From: Eurosta solidaginis
Lineage: Eukaryota > Arthropoda > Insecta > Diptera > Tephritidae
Assembly (NCBI RefSeq): GCF_040869045.1
Contig: NC_090319.1
Location: 17,378,314 to 17,442,313, forward strand
DNA: 64,000 nt
Direction of reading: 5' to 3'
Below the pieces are notes generated by a model. The model saw nothing but the letters and a program-made list of their open reading frames with translations, ran no database searches and was not told the DNA's origin. The stretch's first letter is position 1. Each line of letters begins with the position of its first letter. This document shows positions 58,409 to 64,000 of this stretch, piece after piece. The position numbers and the translations under genes were made by a program.

Positions 58409-59134
58409 TTAACAACTTCCCTGTGCCCACACAAAGCGCTTTGAGAATGCCCCACTTCCACTAGTTTTTTATATTGCTTAACTGAGTAATGTCAATATAA
58501 ATCATAAAATATTATTTTTATAAATAATTTGACATATATTTACCTTATCTTGGCTATTTTATTTTGTGTGTCAAATGTGACTCATGAACGTAGCAAAAAC
58601 AATTTCTTTTACCACGTTCAATGAGTCACATGTGAACATATACGCCCATAAGAAATTATTTGCATGACAGATAAGTTTTCGCGTCACAATAACGGTAAAT
58701 TGATATATAAATGTCAAAAGCGTGTATTAGTTTGCTTGTGTGCTTAATTGAAGTTAGAAGTATATAAAATTGGAGAAAATTGCTAACAAAAGATTTACGA
58801 CAGAAGAACTGATCCGATATTTAGAAAACTCTGATGATGAAGATTTTAGTGATGCAAATGGTGAAGAATACCTCCCCATTGATGAAGATGAAGAATGCGA
58901 TGATACAGAGGAAATTGCAAATACTATAACAACTAGGATATAAGTGAGGTGCCCTTACGACCATTGGAAGCCTTTTCGACATCTAACGCAGCGAATTTGC
59001 AATGATATAGAGATGCTTTTGGGGAGAGAAATATTTACAGGTAGTAACGGTGTACAAAATATTTCCGCTAATACTGAAGATGGAAGAATTAGTTTGGAGA
59101 AAATCTATTCTTATTTTATACATGATGACTAGCA

Positions 59135-60160
59135 GACCCGGCAGACGTTATTCTGCCCTAAATTTTGCCTATCTGCATACATTTTAATAAGCTTTTTCCG
59201 TCTAACTCTGCCCTACCCCTCTACACTTTTTCCTATTCTTTTTATTCACTCCTCCTTCCGTCTTTTTCGCTTCATCTCCATCTTCATCTCATTCTATCTC
59301 CTTCTCAGTCTCCTTCTATCTTTTCTCTTCTCTCAAGTTTTTCTCCTTCTTCTTCATCTCTTATTGCCAGTCCCAGAGGGTGGTATGTATTTTGTCCAGT
59401 CCCATTCCGAGTCACAGTCCCAGTCCCACTCCGATTCTCAATCTCTGTCCCAGTCCTAGTCCTAATCCCAGTCCCAGTCCGTCTCTGGTATACTTCTCGG
59501 AAAAAAGCATCGTAAATACTAATATAGGCAAATTTATATACGAATTTTCAGGAAAATCGAATAGGACGTATGTAAATAGTTATTAATTCTTGTCTTTATT
59601 TCGGCTTCGAATGCATATTTATCAGTTTTGCCAGGTTGATGCGCCTAAATCGAATATCGCAATGAACTTTAGAGCTCTCAGCAACAGCTTTCATTTGATA
59701 TCCATAATTCACGCACATTCTAGGGGTAGCCGGGTCCACGTTTTAGGCTATATCTCGAGACCCTAGCCTCCTAGTTGTACGAAAATTATCCTGTACTATA
59801 GCACTCACAAAATCTTTCATTTGATGTCCATATTTTATAAACACATTCTAGGGGTACCCGGGTCCACGTTTTGGCCTATATCTCGAGACCCTAGCCACCC
59901 AGTGGTATGAAAATTATCTTGTACTAAAGCACTTATCAACAGCTTTCATTTGATATCCATATTGTATAAACACATTCTAGGAGAACCCGGGTCCACGTTT
60001 TGATCTCAAGACCCTAGGCACGTAGCGAAAAAAAGGTACACGTTGGCCGATTCTCAGACCTACCCATTACGCTCACAAATTTGATGAGAATCGGTTCAGC
60101 CGTTTCGGAGGAGTTAAGCCTCTAAAACCGTGACAGAAGAATTTTATATATTAGATGATT
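59135..60160 (+). mobile_element. Dispersed agacccggcagac element nested in the transposase
   Basis: Starts AGACCCGGCAGACGTTATT with a small hairpin (GCAGAcgttatTCTGC) and ends ...GAATTTTATATATTAG. It splits the transposase between codons for ...YFIHDD and DDLIEDMF, with GATGA(T) on both sides as a probable short target duplication. It includes a pyrimidine-rich tract (59230-59500) with CCCAGTCCC-type repeats, and three ~130-bp units (59675-60020) that resemble the HINE minisatellite. A truncated relative is at 29107. Its class is not settled here. Confidence 0.7.
59675..60020. repeat. Three ~130-bp units related to the HINE minisatellite
   Basis: Each unit reads 'ctttcatttgat(a/g)tccat', 'aaacacattctagg', 'acccgggtccacgttttgg' and 'tatatctcgagaccctag'. 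The HINE unit reads 'ctttcatttgatacccat', 'aaacacattctaga', 'acccctggtccacctttatgg' and 'gatatctcgaaaaggcg' in the same order and spacing. Confidence 0.75.
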
Positions 60161-61892
60161 TAATTGAAGATATGTTTATTCACACTAATAATTACGCTCA
60201 GTTATTGAAGGAAGTACGCACTGCACAATTTGGTCGAATGACGAGGTAGAAAGATGTCAGCAGGGAGGTGTTGAAATTATTTTTTGGAGTCATTATGTAT
60301 ATGGGTTTGAATCCTAAGCTATCAATCGTGCACTATTGGAAATTGGACGTGCTTTACTATAATCCTCTTATGCACAGAATAAATATATCATACAACAGGT
60401 TCTCAACAATTCTAAGGTGTGGCATTTTACAGAGGTCCAAATAGGCGTTATTGGAGAACGAAGAATTCATAAAATAGAGCCACTTATTCATAAGGTGATA
60501 AATAATTTTCACAGCCTATATGTACCTGCCGATATTATAGTAGTTGATGAATTTATGGTGAAGTTTCATGGAAAGTTGCTTATAAAAACCTACAACCCGG
60601 CAAAACCCAATCGCTATGGCATAAAAATATATAAAGCCAGTGCTGTAAATAGTTACACATGGTCCCACTAGGTTTATGATGGAAGGTCGCAGCAGTTAGA
60701 AGGTCTGGATAAACCTGGATCAACAGTAGTACATCTCATAGAATCGCTTTTAGATGAAGGTCGTGTTGTTGTTGCTGACAACTACTATACAAGCTTGCCA
60801 TTAGCTGAGTACCTAAAAAGTCGCAAAACTCATTTGGTTGGCACTTTACGTAAAAATAAAAGGAATTTGCCAGAGGAGGTGGTAAAAGCGAAGCCAAAGA
60901 GAGGCGATTAAATAGCTAGACAAAAAGATAATCTATATACTGTACTAAAATGGCACGATAAACGTGACGTACTGATGATATCAACATGCCATGGAGATAG
61001 TATGTCTAAAGTGCGTACAAAAAGGGACGATGTTATAAAACCAGATGCCATAATTGACTATAATGAAGCAAAAAAGGGATTGATATTTCGGATCAACTTT
61101 CTTTCAATTCTTTCCGTTCTCCGTTACGTAAAAGTTTAACTTGGTATAAGAAGATTGCAATTGATTTGCTATATCAAGTCGCTATTGTAAATACTAGATG
61201 CGTTTACAACGAATTTGTAGACATCCCTAAGTTGACAGCTTTACAAGTACAAGAATATCTAGTCCGACATTTCTAGGAACAGCAGCATTAACGGTTGAAC
61301 ATAACCTTCCTCAAAGGCCTTCAATTTCCTCTAGCGCTTCAGAAAAAGATGCAATGGGTGCTACATCAAATTGAAAAATTAGGGAGAATTGGCTAGGAAA
61401 GCAAAGCAAGTGCATTGCTTGGAATGTCATAATGAAAGACACGCTTTATTTTATTAATTTAAATTAATAAAAACATTATCTTTCGTATTTAATTTTTATA
61501 TATTTCATGTTTCTTCTACCGAATAAAAGGCTACTATCAGAAAAAAATTTCCGAAATTTTCTTTCATATTCCTAAAGTTTAGGTCTTTTGATATATGCCC
61601 ACATAGAATTCACAAATATATAATGACATGATCATAGCAAGAAAGCTTCTCTAAGATTCATATAGAAATGAGTCACGTGTAACTCATGAACTTATTTCAA
61701 TAAGCTCTCGTGAGTCACATATGACTCATTGGACAGGGAAGTTGTTAACCCTCCGATAGATTGTGGCGTCTAGCCAGAACAAAAAGCTTTATATTCGTGA
61801 ATAACTTTACTGCTACCCACCCGATCGTGAAAAGCTTTAGTGACTTTTTAAGTTTAGAGGCGGTCTTTATAATAATTCGGAAATCAATATTT

Positions 61893-63950
61893 TTATACTC
61901 AGTTGAGCAGAGCTCAGAGAGTATATTAACTTTGATTGGATAACGGTTGATTGTACAGGTATAATGGAATCGAGATAGATATAGACTTCCATATATCAAA
62001 ATCATCAGGATCGAAAACAAATTTGATTGAGCCATGTCCGTCCGTCCGACCGTTAACACGATAACTTGAGTAAATTTTGAGATATCTTGACGAAATCTGG
62101 TATGCAGGTTCCTGGGCGCTCATCTCAGATCGCTATTTAAAATGAACGATATCGGACTATAACCACCCCCACTTTTTCGATATCGAAAATTTCGAAAAAT
62201 CGAAAAATTGCGATAATTCATTACCAAAGAGGGATAAAGCGATGAAACTTGGTAGGTGGGTTGAACTTATGACGCAGAATAGAAAATAAGTAAAATTTTG
62301 GACAATGGGCATGGTACCGCCCACTTTTAAAGGAAGGTAATTTAGAAGTTTTGCAGCTGTAATTTGGCAGTCGTTGTAGATATGATGATGAAATTTGACA
62401 GGAACGTTACTCCTATTACTATAAGTATGCTTAATAAAAATTAGCAAAATCGGAGAACGGCCACGCCCACTTTAAAAAAAAAAATTTGAGCAAAAATCGA
62501 TATATCTTTACTAAACTCAGTTCATATAATTATCTGAACTCACTTTCTATTGGTATAAAAAATGGCCGAAATCTGACTATGACCACGCCCACTTTTTCGA
62601 TATCGAAAATTACGAAAAATGAAAAAAATGCCATAATTCTATACCAAATACGAAAAAAGGGATGAAACATGGTAAGGTAATTGGATTGTTTTATTGACGC
62701 AAAATATAACTTTAGAAAAAACTTTATAAAATGGTTGTAACACCTACCATATTAAGTAGAAGAAAATGAAAAAGTTCTGCAGGGCGAAATAAAAAACCCT
62801 TAAAATCTTGGCAGATATTACATATATAAATAAATTAGGGGTACCCGACAGATGATGTTGGTCGATATCTCGAAAACGCCTTCACATATAAAACTACCAC
62901 CACTCCCTTTTAAAATTCTTACTAATAACTTTAATTTGACACCCATATTGTACAAACACATTATAGAGTCACACCTGGTCCACCTTTATGGCGATATATC
63001 GAAAAGGCGTCCACCTATAGAACTAAGGCCCACTCCCTTTTAAAATACTCATTATCACCTTCCGTAATGTACAAACGCATTCTAGAGTCAACCCTGGTCC
63101 ACCTTTATAACGATATCCCGAAAAGGCGTCCACCTATAGAATTAAGGCCCACTCCCTTTTAAAATACACGTTAACACCTTTCATTTGATACCCATATCGT
63201 AAACAAATTCTAAAGTCACCCCTGGTCCACCTTTATGGCGATATCTCGAAAAGGCGTTCACCTATAGAACTAAGGCCCACTCTCTTTTAAAATAATCATT
63301 AACACCTTTCATTTGATACCCATATCGTACAAACAAATTCTAGAGTCACCCCTTGTCCACCTTTATATCAATATCTCGAAAAGGCGTCCACCCATAGAAC
63401 TAAGGCCCACTCCCTTTTAAAATACTCATTAACACCTTTTATTTGGTACCCATATCGTACAAACTAATTCTAGAGTCACCCCTGGTCCACCTTTATAACG
63501 ATATCCCGAAAAGGCGTCCACCTATATAACTAAGGCCCACTCCCTTTTAAAATACTCATATCGTACAAACAAATTCCAGAGTCACCCCTGGTCCACCTTT
63601 ATGGCGATATCTCGAAAAGGCGTCCACCTATAGAACTAAGCCCCACTCCCTTTTAAAATACTCATTAACACCTTTTATTTGGTACCCATATCGTACACAC
63701 TAATTCTATAGTCACCCCTGGTCCACCTTTATAACGATATCCCGAAAAGGCGTCCACCCATAGAACTATGGCCCACTCCCTCATAAAATACTCTTTAATG
63801 TCTTTCATTTGATACACATGTCATACAAACACATTCCAGGGTTACCCAGGTTCATTTTCCTACATGGTGATTTTCCCTTATTATGTCTCCATAGCTCTCA
63901 ACTGAGTATGTAATGTTCGGTTACACCCGAACTTAGCTTTCCTTACTTGT
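61893..63950 (+). mobile_element. HINE/DINE-1-like element, copy 8 (internally deleted)
   Basis: 5' TATACTCAGTTGAGCAGAG, short GTCCGTCCG tract (62036-62048), body with an internal deletion at about 62480 ('ccactttaaaaaaaaaaattt' joins directly to 'gagcaaaaatcgatat', skipping modules present in copies 1-3), about seven minisatellite units (62950-63800), CTCAACTGAGTATGTAATG, hairpin, CCTTACTTG then T run. Confidence 0.85.
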
Positions 63951-64000
63951 TTTTATTTGTTTTTGTTTTTTTCTATTTCCCTTATGAATCACTTACACGG

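Larger units (their letters stand above)
58770..61440 (+). pseudogene. piggyBac-type transposase, inactivated
   Basis: The frame begins at a TTG (58770) where an ATG is expected: EKIANKRFTTEELIRYLENS, then an acidic stretch (58820-58940). After a stop at 58941 and the nested insertion, it resumes as DDLIEDMFIHTNNYAQLL (about 60155). The three catalytic aspartates of the DDD domain are visible: VVDEFMVKFHGK (60546), VVADNYYTSLPLAEYL (60777) and DISDQL (61091). Disruptions include stops at KR-GD*IA (near 60910), SH*VYD (60670), TR*KD (60248) and RHF*EQQ (61275), and a one-base frameshift before DISDQL (61080). The C-terminal cysteine-rich end is only hinted at (VHCLECHNERH, 61410-61440). It excises and integrates at TTAA in the family; this copy cannot make an intact enzyme. 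Confidence 0.88.
58413..61744 (+). mobile_element. piggyBac-like transposon with TTAA target duplication
   Basis: TTAA at 58409-58412 and 61745-61748 flank perfect 12-bp terminal inverted repeats (CAACTTCCCTGT ... ACAGGGAAGTTG). Exact TTAA flanks and a DDD-type transposase inside are diagnostic of piggyBac. Without the nested repeat (about 1.0 kb) the element would be about 2.3 kb, the normal size. Subterminal TGAGTCACRTGTGA-like palindromes occur at both ends (58575, 58620, 61670, 61710). Confidence 0.92.

Noticed and set aside
59165..59586. Ser/Pro-rich frames at 59165-59515 and 59380-59586
   Set aside because: They read through the pyrimidine-rich CCCAGTCCC tract of the nested element; low-complexity with no supporting start or domain.

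Overview
The window looks like repeat-rich, gene-poor DNA from a fly, most likely a tephritid fruit fly or a close relative. The reasons are the AT-rich composition, an insect serotonin-receptor exon with poly-Asn and poly-Ala tracts, DINE-1-like elements with (GTCY)n microsatellites, and gypsy, RTE, R1, jockey, Tc1/mariner and piggyBac relics. No organism is named in the data, so this is inference. I see no tRNA or rRNA gene, no CRISPR array and no bacterial-type operon.

The only convincing host gene is on the minus strand at 3367-3967. It is the first coding exon of a 5-HT2-type G-protein-coupled receptor: N-terminal tail, TM1 and TM2, ending at a clean phase-1 splice donor. The remaining exons lie beyond the left edge. 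Everything to the right is upstream or intergenic DNA relative to this gene.

About 28 kb (roughly 43%) belongs to one architectural class of non-autonomous element that I interpret as Helentron-associated (HINE, DINE-1-like). Shared features are subterminal inverted repeats (ATACTCAGTTGAG / CTCAACTGAGTAT), a (GTCC)n microsatellite, a body with a GGGCGTGG motif about every 150 bp, a minisatellite of about 130 bp near the 3' end, a terminal hairpin (GTTCGG...CCGAAC) and a CCTTACTTG 3' end flanked by T runs. Copies are at 11646-14894(-), 23079-24531(+), 24997-26909(+), 34468-41920(-), 42108-46382(-), 46383-48884(-), 51492-55767(+) and 61893-63950(+), with a second family at 20978-21696(+). The minisatellite runs from about 2 units to about 47 (6 kb).

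Layout: 0-11 kb, solo LTR, Tc1/mariner relic, receptor exon, RTE, jockey-like and R1-like LINE relics, two (CAA)n-tailed retroposon ends. 11-15.5 kb, first HINE and a solo LTR with a 4-bp target duplication. 16-22.6 kb, CGATAA-rich minisatellite, LINE relics, second HINE family beside an inverted repeat, SINE-like sequence. 23-27 kb, two HINEs. 27-34 kb, an RTE-type LINE broken by one visible stop, an endonuclease relic, a 330-bp duplication, SINE, solo LTR and a long-TIR MITE. 34.5-55.8 kb, four large HINEs, including a 4.3-kb near-identical inverted pair and a head-to-tail pair. 56.6-57.6 kb, CGATAA array. 58.4-61.7 kb, a decayed piggyBac-like transposon with TTAA ends carrying a nested repeat. 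61.9-64 kb, another HINE.
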